Shown piece by piece: positions 55,204-64,000 of a DNA stretch of 64,000 nucleotides. Both the position numbers and the translations under genes were made by a program. Within the stretch, counting starts at the first letter, position 1. Each line of letters begins with the position of its first letter. Below the pieces are notes generated by a model. The model was not told the origin of the DNA. It ran no database searches and worked only from the letters and a program-made list of their open reading frames with translations. The stretch is from Ligilactobacillus sp. WC1T17 (GTDB taxonomy: Bacteria; Bacillota; Bacilli; Lactobacillales; Lactobacillaceae): contig FOCC01000004.1 in the NCBI GenBank assembly GCA_900110005.1, positions 1-64,000 on the forward strand, in the 5' to 3' direction.

Positions 55204-56285
55204 TGGATAAATTATTAGACAGATTGCAAATGCTGGCTGACCGTTATGAAGAATTAGGCGAACTCTTGTCAGACCCTGATATTATTTCTGATAATAAGCG
55301 TTTTATGGAATTATCAAAAGAAATGGCTGATTTGCGGGAAACAGTTGAAAAATTTGCCCAATATAAGCAAGTTTTGCAACAGATTGCTGATGATGAAGAG
55401 ATGCTTTCAGGCAGCCTTGATGATGACATGGCAGCCATGGTTAAAGAAGAATTGTCAGATTCTAAGAAAGAAAAGCAAGAACTTGAAGAACAAATCAAGA
55501 TTTTACTTTTGCCTAAAGACCCTAATGATGGCAAGAATTTAATCATGGAAATCCGCGGGGCTGCCGGTGGGGATGAAGCCAGCTTATTTGCTGCTGACTT
55601 ATTCTCAATGTACAGCAAGTACGCTGAACGTCAAGGCTGGTCAGTTGAAGTAATTGACCGCAACATGACTGAAGTTGGTGGCTTTAAGGAAATTGCGATG
55701 GTTATCAACGGCAAAAATGTTTGGTCCAAACTCAAATATGAAAGTGGTGCTCACCGGGTACAACGGGTACCAGTAACTGAATCAGCCGGACGGGTGCATA
55801 CGTCAACGGCTACAGTGGTAGTTATGCCAGAAGAACAAGATGTTGAAATTGACCTTGATCCGAAAGATATCCGAGTGGACGTTTACCGTTCATCCGGTGC
55901 CGGTGGCCAGCATATCAACAAGACCAGTTCAGCGGTGCGGATGACCCACTTGCCAACCGGGATTGTCGTAGCTATGCAAGATCAGCGCTCACAACAGCAA
56001 AACCGTGAAAAAGCAATGCAAATTTTAAAGGCTCGTGTTTACGATTACTACAAATCCCAAGAACAAAGCGAATATGATGAAAACCGGAAATCGGCTGTTG
56101 GAACCGGAGACCGGTCCGAACGAATCAGAACCTACAATTATCCGCAAAACCGCGTGACTGACCACCGTATAGGTCTATCACTCAACAAATTGGACCGGAT
56201 TATGAATGGTGAACTTGATGATATCATCAATGCTTTAGTCTTGTATGATCAAACCAAGGCCTTGGAAGAATTGCAAAATGGCTGA
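55203..56285 (+). CDS. prfA: Peptide chain release factor 1
   Basis: Recognises UAA and UAG and triggers peptide release. It is 360 aa. The catalytic GGQ is at 234-236 in [17 protein letters not shown]; the anticodon-like [14 protein letters not shown] segment (PxT type, here PVT) lies before it. AAGGAGAAT precedes the ATG. prmC, which methylates the GGQ Gln, overlaps its end by 8 nt. Confidence 0.97.
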   Translation: MDKLLDRLQMLADRYEELGELLSDPDIISDNKRFMELSKEMADLRETVEKFAQYKQVLQQIADDEEMLSGSLDDDMAAMVKEELSDSKKEKQELEEQIKILLLPKDPNDGKNLIMEIRGAAGGDEASLFAADLFSMYSKYAERQGWSVEVIDRNMTEVGGFKEIAMVINGKNVWSKLKYESGAHRVQRVPVTESAGRVHTSTATVVVMPEEQDVEIDLDPKDIRVDVYRSSGAGGQHINKTSSAVRMTHLPTGIVVAMQDQRSQQQNREKAMQILKARVYDYYKSQEQSEYDENRKSAVGTGDRSERIRTYNYPQNRVTDHRIGLSLNKLDRIMNGELDDIINALVLYDQTKALEELQNG

Positions 56286-57114
56286 TAAGATAACCGTTTT
56301 TGAAGCCCAGAAATGGGCTTTTTTGCTGGCTGATCAAAATAATTTAGAGCATAGCGCTATTGATTTATTGTTATGTGGGCAAATGGGCTGGAATTTAACC
56401 CAACTTTTAACCCATTACCAAGACGAGTTTGACCAAAAGTCATGGGAGCTTTTCCAGGCTAATGTAGCCAAATATTTAAAGGGAATGCCACCGCAATATA
56501 TCTTGGGATATGCCGCTTTTTTTGGACGTAAATTTAAAGTTAATGAGTATACATTAATTCCGCGCGTTGAAACCCAGGATTTGGTTGAATGGATCTTGCA
56601 AGATGGCGTTTGTGGCCGGGTGCTGGATTTAGGCACCGGCAGTGGTGCTATTGGTGTAACATTGAAAAAAGAAAATCCCAAATGTGAGGTGCTTTTAAGT
56701 GATATCAGTGCGCCTGCATTGGCGGTGGCTAAGGGAAATGCGCAGGCTTTAGAGGCGGATGTGTCTTTTTGTGTCAGCGATGTTTTTAACGGCATTGCGG
56801 GAAAATTTGACGTTGTTGTTTCAAATCCGCCGTATATTGCCTTAGATGAGGCAGAATATATGGATCAAAGTGTGCTGGATTATGAACCTGAATTAGCGTT
56901 ATTTGCTGAAGATGAAGGTTTAGCGATTTATAAGAAAATTTGCCGAGAAATTAAAGGCCATTTAAACCCTAATGCCAGACTTTACCTTGAGATTGGCTTT
57001 TTACAAGGACAAAAACTTGTTTCCTTATTTAAAAAAGCTTATCCTAAGGCGCAAGTGACTCTAAAACAAGATGAAAGCGGACGTGACCGCATGGTGCGGG
57101 TTATTTTTAACTAA
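56278..57114 (+). CDS. prmC: Release factor glutamine methyltransferase
   Basis: Methylates the GGQ glutamine of RF1 and RF2 using SAM. It is 278 aa with an N-terminal helical RF-binding domain, the SAM motif [12 protein letters not shown] and the catalytic [11 protein letters not shown] 56278 overlaps prfA by 8 nt and gives the natural start; the longer frame lies inside prfA. Confidence 0.95.
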   Translation: MADKITVFEAQKWAFLLADQNNLEHSAIDLLLCGQMGWNLTQLLTHYQDEFDQKSWELFQANVAKYLKGMPPQYILGYAAFFGRKFKVNEYTLIPRVETQDLVEWILQDGVCGRVLDLGTGSGAIGVTLKKENPKCEVLLSDISAPALAVAKGNAQALEADVSFCVSDVFNGIAGKFDVVVSNPPYIALDEAEYMDQSVLDYEPELALFAEDEGLAIYKKICREIKGHLNPNARLYLEIGFLQGQKLVSLFKKAYPKAQVTLKQDESGRDRMVRVIFN

Positions 57115-57126
57115 GAAGGGATATAA

Positions 57127-58152
57127 ATGTTAATTACTAAGATTTATACAACTGATGAAATCGATCAGGCTGCCCAAGAATTACGTTTAGGCGAATTGAT
57201 CGCTTTTCCGACTGAAACCGTATATGGTTTAGGTGCTGACGCTACCAATGAACAAGCTGTTAAAAGAGTTTATTTAGCTAAAGGAAGACCTTCGGATAAT
57301 CCTTTGATTGTGACGGTCTCTTCGCGGGAAATGGTGGCGCAATATGTTGAAGAATTGCCGCAAAGAGCGGTGAAATTAATGGATGCTTTTTGGCCAGGAC
57401 CGTTGACTATGGTGCTTAAAATTAAGCCTAATGCTTTATCTAAGGCTGTTACAGGCGGACTTGAGACAGCAGCTTTTAGGATGCCGCAAAATAAGGCAAC
57501 CCAAAGCTTGATTGAAAAAGCGGGTGTGCCTATTGTAGGACCATCAGCTAATTCTTCCGGCAAGCCCAGTCCTACCACAGCACAACATGTTTATCATGAC
57601 TTGGAAGGGCGGATTGCCGGCATTTTAGATGATGGTCCAACCACAGTAGGGGTAGAATCAACTATTGTTGATTTATCAACTGAAAAAGCTACTATTCTGC
57701 GTCCAGGCGCTGTTACAGAAGAACAAATTGCAGCTGTTTTGGGTGAAGAAGTTGATTCTGACCGTCATCATGTCAGTCAAAATGAAGTGCCCAAAGCTCC
57801 GGGGATGAAGTATAAGCATTATGCTCCTGATGCTCAAGTTTATATTGTAAATGATGACGCTTGGGACCAGGCTTTAGCTTGGCGGGCTAAACGGCCACAA
57901 AAAGTCGGAGTAATGGCTTTTGACCGCATATTGCAACAATATGGGCTTAAAAACGATCCTGACTGCTATTCTTTAGGGGCTGATGTTAAATCAGCCAGCC
58001 AAAAATTATTTGCTGGATTGCGCTATTTTGATGCTGATGATAAGGTTGATGCAATTTTATGTGCTGGAGTAGCTGAAACCGGCTTAGGTGCTGCTTACAT
58101 GAATCGGTTGAAAAAATCAGCGGGGAATACTTTTTTTGAAAATAAAAAATGA
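57127..58152 (+). CDS. L-threonylcarbamoyladenylate synthase (Sua5)
   Basis: Makes threonylcarbamoyl-AMP for t6A modification of tRNAs reading ANN codons. It is 341 aa. A YrdC domain (about 1-200) carries IAFPTETVYGLGADA, KGRPSDNPLIV, GPSANSSGKPSPT and VESTIVDLS, followed by the linker GMKYKHYAP and a C-terminal Sua5 domain. It is therefore the Sua5, not the short TsaC, form. AAGGGATAT precedes the ATG. Confidence 0.95.
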   Translation: MLITKIYTTDEIDQAAQELRLGELIAFPTETVYGLGADATNEQAVKRVYLAKGRPSDNPLIVTVSSREMVAQYVEELPQRAVKLMDAFWPGPLTMVLKIKPNALSKAVTGGLETAAFRMPQNKATQSLIEKAGVPIVGPSANSSGKPSPTTAQHVYHDLEGRIAGILDDGPTTVGVESTIVDLSTEKATILRPGAVTEEQIAAVLGEEVDSDRHHVSQNEVPKAPGMKYKHYAPDAQVYIVNDDAWDQALAWRAKRPQKVGVMAFDRILQQYGLKNDPDCYSLGADVKSASQKLFAGLRYFDADDKVDAILCAGVAETGLGAAYMNRLKKSAGNTFFENKK

Positions 58153-58162
58153 TGAGTAACAA

Positions 58163-58226
58163 ATAACATTTTGCTGTCAGAAGGTGGCCATTTGGCCGTA
58201 AGTGACGGGGAAATGTTTATTTTTTT
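58163..58226 (+). terminator. Terminator or attenuator between sua5 and upp
   Basis: An arm around 58163-58180 pairs, with several G-U, to 58203-58220, enclosing an inner hairpin GGCCATTTGGCC (58186-58197), and is followed by a T-run. It most simply ends the tdk-to-sua5 transcript; a regulatory role for upp is possible. Confidence 0.6.
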
Positions 58227-58296
58227 AGGTAAATTCGGTAGCCAAAAACGGGTATTTTCGCTAAAATATATATAATACCAAAGGAGGTTTTTATTC

Positions 58297-58926
58297 ATGG
58301 GTAAATTTGAAGTTTTAGATCATCCATTAATCCAGCATAAGTTGACGATTATCCGCAACAAGGATTGCGGGACACGTGAATTTCGCCAAGTAGCAGATGA
58401 AATTGCGACTTTAATGGCATATGAAGTTTCACGTGATATGCCGCTTGAAGATGTGGAAATCGAAACACCAATGGGCAAGACAGTCCAAAAGCAGTTAGCT
58501 GGTAAAAAAGTGGTTGTTGTGCCGATTTTACGGGCTGGATTAGGGATGGTTGACGGGATTTTGAATCTCATTCCCGCTGCTAAGGTAGGACATATTGGCA
58601 TGTATCGTGATGAAAAGACTTTACAGCCACACGAATATTTTGTCAAAATGCCAGGCGATTTGGAAAATCGTGAAATGTTCATTGTCGATCCAATGTTAGC
58701 AACAGGCGGTTCTGCTATTATGGCGGTTGATGCTTTAAAGAAGCGGGGCGCGAAATCAATTAAGTTTGTTTGTTTAGTAGCTGCTCCAGAAGGGGTAAAA
58801 GCCTTGCGTGAAGCACACCCGGATATTGATATTTTTGCTGCTGCCTTAGATGATCATTTGAATGGAGACGGCTATATTGTGCCAGGTTTGGGCGACGCTG
58901 GAGATCGTTTATTTGGAACAAAATAG
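58297..58926 (+). CDS. upp: Uracil phosphoribosyltransferase
   Basis: Salvages uracil to UMP with PRPP. It is 209 aa with the PRPP loop in [31 protein letters not shown], and the C-terminal uracil site [35 protein letters not shown] precedes the ATG. In many relatives glyA lies just before it; here it does not. The atp operon follows. Confidence 0.97.
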   Translation: MGKFEVLDHPLIQHKLTIIRNKDCGTREFRQVADEIATLMAYEVSRDMPLEDVEIETPMGKTVQKQLAGKKVVVVPILRAGLGMVDGILNLIPAAKVGHIGMYRDEKTLQPHEYFVKMPGDLENREMFIVDPMLATGGSAIMAVDALKKRGAKSIKFVCLVAAPEGVKALREAHPDIDIFAAALDDHLNGDGYIVPGLGDAGDRLFGTK

Positions 58927-58972
58927 CTGTTTTGTTGTGTTTTCATAAAATGTTCAAAATTGTATCAAATTC

Positions 58973-58987
58973 ATGAAAACGCTTTTT
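58973..58987 (+). promoter_or_regulatory. cre-like site between upp and atpB
   Basis: ATGAAAACGCTTTTT fits WTGNAANCGNWNNCW with one mismatch at the penultimate base. It forms part of a partial inverted repeat with GTTTTCAT at 58939-58946. Confidence 0.35.
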
Positions 58988-59078
58988 ATTCGGATTACTA
59001 TTCAAATAAATCAATCATCATGCGGTTTTGTTTGAATTTTTTCGCTAAAAGGACATGAAAAAGCCCATCTTTTCTACT

Positions 59079-59107
59079 TTGTATTTTCACGAAAATGGTG
59101 GTATTAT
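59079..59107 (+). promoter_or_regulatory. Possible promoter of the atp operon
   Basis: TTGTAT (59079-59084), 17-bp spacer, TATTAT (59102-59107). Starting here, transcription would begin near 59113, inside the 5' arm of the possible closing stem of the leader RNA. Confidence 0.45.
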
Positions 59108-59196
59108 TTCAAGTGTATCAAAGACATCTTATGTCTTTGAGTTTCCATCCTTATGGTTCGACCAATTATTGTTCAACCGTAATGATCTTACTTGAA
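59108..59196 (+). promoter_or_regulatory. Structured atpB leader RNA, possible three-way junction
   Basis: A 10-bp perfect hairpin (59118-59127 with 59131-59140, CTT loop) and an 8-bp hairpin (59151-59158 with 59175-59182, one G-U) are enclosed by TTCAAGT (59108-59114) and ACTTGAA (59190-59196). The atpB ribosome site begins a few bases after the closing stem. Confidence 0.5.
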
Positions 59197-59211
59197 AAGA
59201 GGTGAGATTCT

Positions 59212-59928
59212 GTGAATGAAGAAGCTCAGGTTCTGAAGCTTTTTGGAATTCCGTTTAACGTAGGTAACTGTCTTTCGGGGCTAGTTGCAGCACTGATTGT
59301 TTTTTGTTTAGTCTTTTGGCTGTCGCGTAAGGTTGAGATGCGTCCTAACAGCAAACAGAATTTGCTGGAATGGGTGATTGATTTTACTAATGGGATTGTC
59401 AAAAGCGCCATTCCGGACGAGGAAGGCAAGAAATACGGCGTTTTAGCCTTTACACTCTTCTTGTTCATCTTCGTTTCTAACCAACTGGGATTAATTTTCC
59501 AAGTAAATGTTGGGGGCGTTACTTATATTAAGAGTCCAACAGCTTCAACGGCAACAACATTGACACTTGCTTTTGCTGTTTTGCTACTTTCCCACTTTAT
59601 GGGGGTCATCAAATTTGGTTTTAAGGGTTATGTCAAGAACTCTTATTTCAGTCCGATGCCCGCTTTGTTCCCGATTAATGTCATCGAACAATTTACCAAT
59701 TTCTTGACTTTAGCATTACGTCTTTACGGGAATATTTATTCAGGTGAAGTTTTGCTGACTGTAATTTATCAACAATTAGGTAAAGCAGCTGCACCGTGGA
59801 CTTTGATTCCGGCCTTTCCACTTGAAATGGTTTGGCAAGGATTCTCAGTATTTATTGGTTCGATCCAGGCCTACGTCTTTGTAACATTGACGATGGTTTA
59901 TATGTCACAAAAGGTCGAAAAAGAATAA
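59212..59928 (+). CDS. atpB: F1Fo-ATPase subunit a
   Basis: Membrane stator channel for protons. It is 238 aa with about five or six membrane helices. The essential Arg lies in LALRLYGNIYSGEVL. The helix VWQGFSVFIGSIQAYVFVTLTMVYMS ends the protein. GTG start after GAGGTGAGATTCT. In lactobacilli this complex mainly pumps protons out at the cost of ATP, supporting acid tolerance. First gene of the operon; no atpI is seen upstream. Confidence 0.96.
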   Translation: MNEEAQVLKLFGIPFNVGNCLSGLVAALIVFCLVFWLSRKVEMRPNSKQNLLEWVIDFTNGIVKSAIPDEEGKKYGVLAFTLFLFIFVSNQLGLIFQVNVGGVTYIKSPTASTATTLTLAFAVLLLSHFMGVIKFGFKGYVKNSYFSPMPALFPINVIEQFTNFLTLALRLYGNIYSGEVLLTVIYQQLGKAAAPWTLIPAFPLEMVWQGFSVFIGSIQAYVFVTLTMVYMSQKVEKE

Positions 59929-59958
59929 AACATAGGAAAATCAAGGAGGATTTTTATT

Positions 59959-60183
59959 ATGACAACAGGTTTAGCATTATTAGGCGCAGGTCTTGCTGCA
60001 GGATTTGCTGCTATTGGTACAGGTTTTGGTAACGGTATGGTTATTTCAAAGACACTCGAATCTATGGCACGTCAACCAGAACTTTCTGGTCAATTACGTA
60101 CAACAATGTTCATCGGGGTTGGTTTGATTGAAGCTGTTCCTATCATCGCTGTCGTTATTTCATTCATGTTGTTGAACAAATAA
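59959..60183 (+). CDS. atpE: F1Fo-ATPase subunit c
   Basis: Rotor ring proteolipid of 74 aa: two membrane helices ([23 protein letters not shown] and [22 protein letters not shown]) joined by the polar loop SMARQPE. The proton-binding carboxylate is E58. No sodium-type ligand set is obvious. AAGGAGG precedes the ATG. Confidence 0.97.
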   Translation: MTTGLALLGAGLAAGFAAIGTGFGNGMVISKTLESMARQPELSGQLRTTMFIGVGLIEAVPIIAVVISFMLLNK

Positions 60184-60236
60184 TCCAAATTTATCAATAT
60201 AATTTTAAATATTGCTAGATTAGGAGGTGTCAATAG

Positions 60237-60761
60237 ATGAATGCAACATTTTTATTAGGTGCTGCTGAAGGCGTTCAATGGGGCGATTTTCTTTTTTACC
60301 TCTTAACCTTCGCTGTTTTAGTTGCAGCCGTTAAGCATTTTGCTTGGGGTCCTGTAACTGAAATGATGGATAAGCGGGCAGAAAAGATTGCCAATGATAT
60401 TGACTCTGCTGAAGAAGCTCGCAGCAAGGCAGAAGAATTAGCTAAGAAGCGTGAAGAAGCTTTGAAAGATTCACACGTGGAAGCTTCTAAGATTCTTGAT
60501 CGTGCCAAGAAGAATGGCGAACAACAAAAAGCCAGCATCGTTGATTCTGCTCAGTCAGAAGTCAAAACAATGAAGGATAATGCTAAAAAAGACATTGAAC
60601 AACAACGTCAAGAGGCAATGTCCGGCATTAAAAATGACGTAGCTGAACTGTCTATTGAAATTGCTTCAAAGATCATTCAAAAAGAATTGAATGCTGAGGA
60701 TCAAAAAGCCTTAGTCGACTCATATATCGAAGGGTTGGGGAAGCAAAATGGCATTAGATAG
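60237..60761 (+). CDS. atpF: F1Fo-ATPase subunit b
   Basis: Peripheral stalk. It is 174 aa with one N-terminal membrane helix (about 15-35, [20 protein letters not shown]), then a long charged coiled coil rich in Lys, Glu and Ala. AGGAGG precedes the ATG. Its 3' end overlaps atpH by 14 nt. Confidence 0.96.
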   Translation: MNATFLLGAAEGVQWGDFLFYLLTFAVLVAAVKHFAWGPVTEMMDKRAEKIANDIDSAEEARSKAEELAKKREEALKDSHVEASKILDRAKKNGEQQKASIVDSAQSEVKTMKDNAKKDIEQQRQEAMSGIKNDVAELSIEIASKIIQKELNAEDQKALVDSYIEGLGKQNGIR

Positions 60762-61290
60762 ACAAACAGTTGCTAAGCGTTATGGTCAAGCTTTATTTGA
60801 AGTAGCTCAAGCAAAAGGGGTCAGAAATGAAACTTTGGCTGAATTAAATCAAATTAAGCAAGCTTTAGACGCAGAACCAGAATTTATTACATTTATGACA
60901 AGTCCTTCCATTAAGCACGAAGACAAACTTGCCATTTTAAAACAAATTACTGATGAAGCTTCAGAGTTAACAACCAATCTTTTGAACATGTTATATGATT
61001 ATGGTCGGATTTTTAACCTTGAAGATATCATTGATGAATTTAACAGATTAAACGACGAATTCGAAAAGGTTGTCAGAGTTAAAGTGACAACTGCTATCGA
61101 ACTAGATGAAGATCAAAAGGCAAAACTTGCTACTTCATTTGCTAATGTTGTGGGTGCCGAAAAAGTCTTGATTGATCCTGTGGTTGATCCTGACATCATT
61201 GGCGGCGTGATTATGCAATCAGCTAGCGTTGTTTATGATGGCTCAATTAAGTCAAAAATTGAAGGTATCAAGCGTCTGTTATTACAGTAA
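60748..61290 (+). CDS. atpH: F1Fo-ATPase subunit delta
   Basis: Links F1 to the peripheral stalk. It is 180 aa: N-terminal helical domain ([23 protein letters not shown]) and the C-terminal signature [32 protein letters not shown] region. Overlap with atpF implies translational coupling. Confidence 0.95.
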   Translation: MALDRQTVAKRYGQALFEVAQAKGVRNETLAELNQIKQALDAEPEFITFMTSPSIKHEDKLAILKQITDEASELTTNLLNMLYDYGRIFNLEDIIDEFNRLNDEFEKVVRVKVTTAIELDEDQKAKLATSFANVVGAEKVLIDPVVDPDIIGGVIMQSASVVYDGSIKSKIEGIKRLLLQ

Positions 61291-61296
61291 ATTTAA

Positions 61297-62823
<1,527 letters not shown>

Positions 62824-62842
62824 GAAAGGATGGTGAGAACTG

Positions 62843-63784
62843 ATGCCTGCTTCTATGCAAGAAGTTAAACGCCGAATTGATTCGACAAAGAAGACAGGAC
62901 AAATCACGGGTGCGATGCAGATGGTTTCAACAGCAAAGCTTAACCAAATTCAAAAGCATGCTGCAAGCTATCAAGTTTACTCATCCAAGATTCGAAGTGT
63001 CATCACCCATTTGGCAAAATCTCACCTGCTTGATTCTGCCGCTGTTAGCGGAGAAGTTGGGAAGAGCCAAGATGGCAAACCAAATACACTTGGGATGCTT
63101 AAGCAAAGACCAGTTAAAAAGACTGGCTTAGTTGTAATCACTTCCGATCGTGGGTTAGTTGGCAGTTATAACAGCAATGTTATCAAGTCAACATTAGAAT
63201 TGCTGAAACAAGGCAACCATACCCCAGAGGATACAGTGGTTATTGCGATTGGCAGTACCGGTGCTGATTTCTTTAGTAAACGTGGCTTTGACATTGTTTA
63301 TGATTATCGCGGTGTAAAAGATGTTCCGACTTTCAAGGAAATCCGGCCTATCGTGAAAAAAATTGTTTCAATGTATGACGAAGGCGTATACGATGAACTT
63401 ATCGTTTGCTACAGCCACTTTGTAAATACATTAACCTCTGTCTTTCGTGCTGAACAAATGCTTCCTATTTCAGCTGAAAATATGGGGATTGACGATTTAG
63501 TTGCAACTGATGAACATGATTATCAAATTGAGTACGAAACAGAACCTTCACAAGATGCCATCTTGGAAGTTATTTTGCCTCAATATGCAGAAAGTTTGGT
63601 TTATGGGGCTATTTTAGATGCCAAAACATCTGAACATGCTTGCAGTTCAACAGCAATGAAGTCTGCGACAGATAATGCCAAGGACATCATTTCTTCTTTG
63701 GAATTGCAATTCAACCGAGCTCGTCAGAGTGCAATTACAACTGAAATTACAGAAATCACAGGTGCACAAGCTGCCTTGAATTAG
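62843..63784 (+). CDS. atpG: F1Fo-ATPase subunit gamma
   Basis: Central rotor shaft. It is 313 aa, slightly longer than in Bacillus because of an insertion around residues 65-90 as in other lactobacilli. N-terminal helix with [25 protein letters not shown]-terminal helix [41 protein letters not shown] precedes the ATG. Confidence 0.97.
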   Translation: MPASMQEVKRRIDSTKKTGQITGAMQMVSTAKLNQIQKHAASYQVYSSKIRSVITHLAKSHLLDSAAVSGEVGKSQDGKPNTLGMLKQRPVKKTGLVVITSDRGLVGSYNSNVIKSTLELLKQGNHTPEDTVVIAIGSTGADFFSKRGFDIVYDYRGVKDVPTFKEIRPIVKKIVSMYDEGVYDELIVCYSHFVNTLTSVFRAEQMLPISAENMGIDDLVATDEHDYQIEYETEPSQDAILEVILPQYAESLVYGAILDAKTSEHACSSTAMKSATDNAKDIISSLELQFNRARQSAITTEITEITGAQAALN

Positions 63785-63806
63785 AAATGTAGGAGGAATT
63801 AACGAA

Positions 63807-64000
63807 ATGAGTTACGGTAAAGTAGTTCAAGTTATCGGCCCTGTTGTCGATGTCCAATTCCCTCTTAGTGATACTTTACCTGCTATCAACAACGCCTTAA
63901 AAGTAAAGCGCAGTGACGGTTCTGAACTTGTCATTGAAGTTACGCTTGAACTTGGCGATGGTGTTATGCGTACAATTGCCATGGATTCAACAGATGGTTT
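63807..64000 (+). CDS. atpD: F1Fo-ATPase subunit beta (N-terminal part, cut by window end)
   Basis: Catalytic subunit of F1. Only about 64 codons are present: [18 protein letters not shown] and the beta-barrel segment [22 protein letters not shown]-type sequence. ATG 63807 has TAGGAGG at about 9 nt. The P-loop and the rest lie beyond the window. Confidence 0.96.
   Translation, partial: MSYGKVVQVIGPVVDVQFPLSDTLPAINNALKVKRSDGSELVIEVTLELGDGVMRTIAMDSTDG

Overview
The window is a low-to-moderate G+C Firmicutes chromosome segment, most likely from a member of the Lactobacillaceae. Evidence for this includes the clustered fatty-acid locus (fabZ-fabT-fabH-acpP-fabD-fabG-fabF-accB-fabZ-accC-accD-accA-fabI), the PepV dipeptidase, a T-box leader on alaS, the ireB-yqgF-DUF1292 trio, the MurT/GatD pair, and the tdk-prfA-prmC-sua5-upp-atp order. 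I cannot name the species. Almost everything is core genome. I see no insertion sequence, prophage, CRISPR array or defence locus.

Layout. 1-2.8 kb: a hairpin-rich stretch cut by the left edge, nnrD (minus), pepV and tRNA-Leu(CAG). 2.8-6.5 kb: small proteins, many of unknown function, including a probably CcpA-controlled unit (an unknown gene, a universal stress protein and a membrane protein), an orphan gene behind a perfect 16-bp hairpin, a LOG-family hydrolase and a nucleotidyltransferase-like protein. 6.6-8.7 kb: ackA converging with a GntR/UTRA regulator. 8.8-18.9 kb: a small unknown gene, a decayed ymdB, then the DNA-repair and queuosine run mutS-mutL-ruvA-ruvB-queA-tgt-yajC. 19.2-29.2 kb: the type II fatty-acid synthesis and acetyl-CoA carboxylase operon with its FabT repressor and FabT-like operators. 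29.3-34.3 kb: zwf, dinB, an nrnA-like DHH phosphoesterase and a cshB-like helicase. 34.3-37.2 kb: T-box and alaS. 37.3-44 kb: ireB-yqgF-DUF1292, zapA-cvpA-mutS2, trxA, yslB-like, the nucleotide-sanitising xtp and a phosphodiesterase. 44-45 kb: tRNA-Glu(CTC), an unknown basic protein, tRNA-Gln(CTG) and acylphosphatase. 45.4-52.4 kb: a glutamine-type ABC transporter (fused binding protein and permease, plus ATPase), an MFS exporter, a histidine phosphatase, a serine hydrolase and manA. 52.4-54.4 kb: gatD-murT on the minus strand. 54.6-58.9 kb: tdk-prfA-prmC-sua5-upp. 59.2-64 kb: the F1Fo-ATPase operon atpBEFHAG and the start of atpD.

The genes cover membrane lipid synthesis, proton-motive-force homeostasis, mismatch and recombination repair, translation (AlaRS, RF1 and its methylase, t6A and Q modification) and cell-wall amidation. 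The most unusual items are regulatory or degenerative. They are a ymdB gene broken by a stop at codon 2, a frameshift and loss of a metal ligand; a possible three-way-junction RNA in the atpB leader; a zwf leader in which the only Shine-Dalgarno sequence serves a three-codon ORF and is separated from the real start by a hairpin; several FabT-like operators; a GlnR-like box at the glutamine transporter; a cre that matches the full consensus; and three solitary tRNAs with C34 anticodons. No clearly new protein system is visible.
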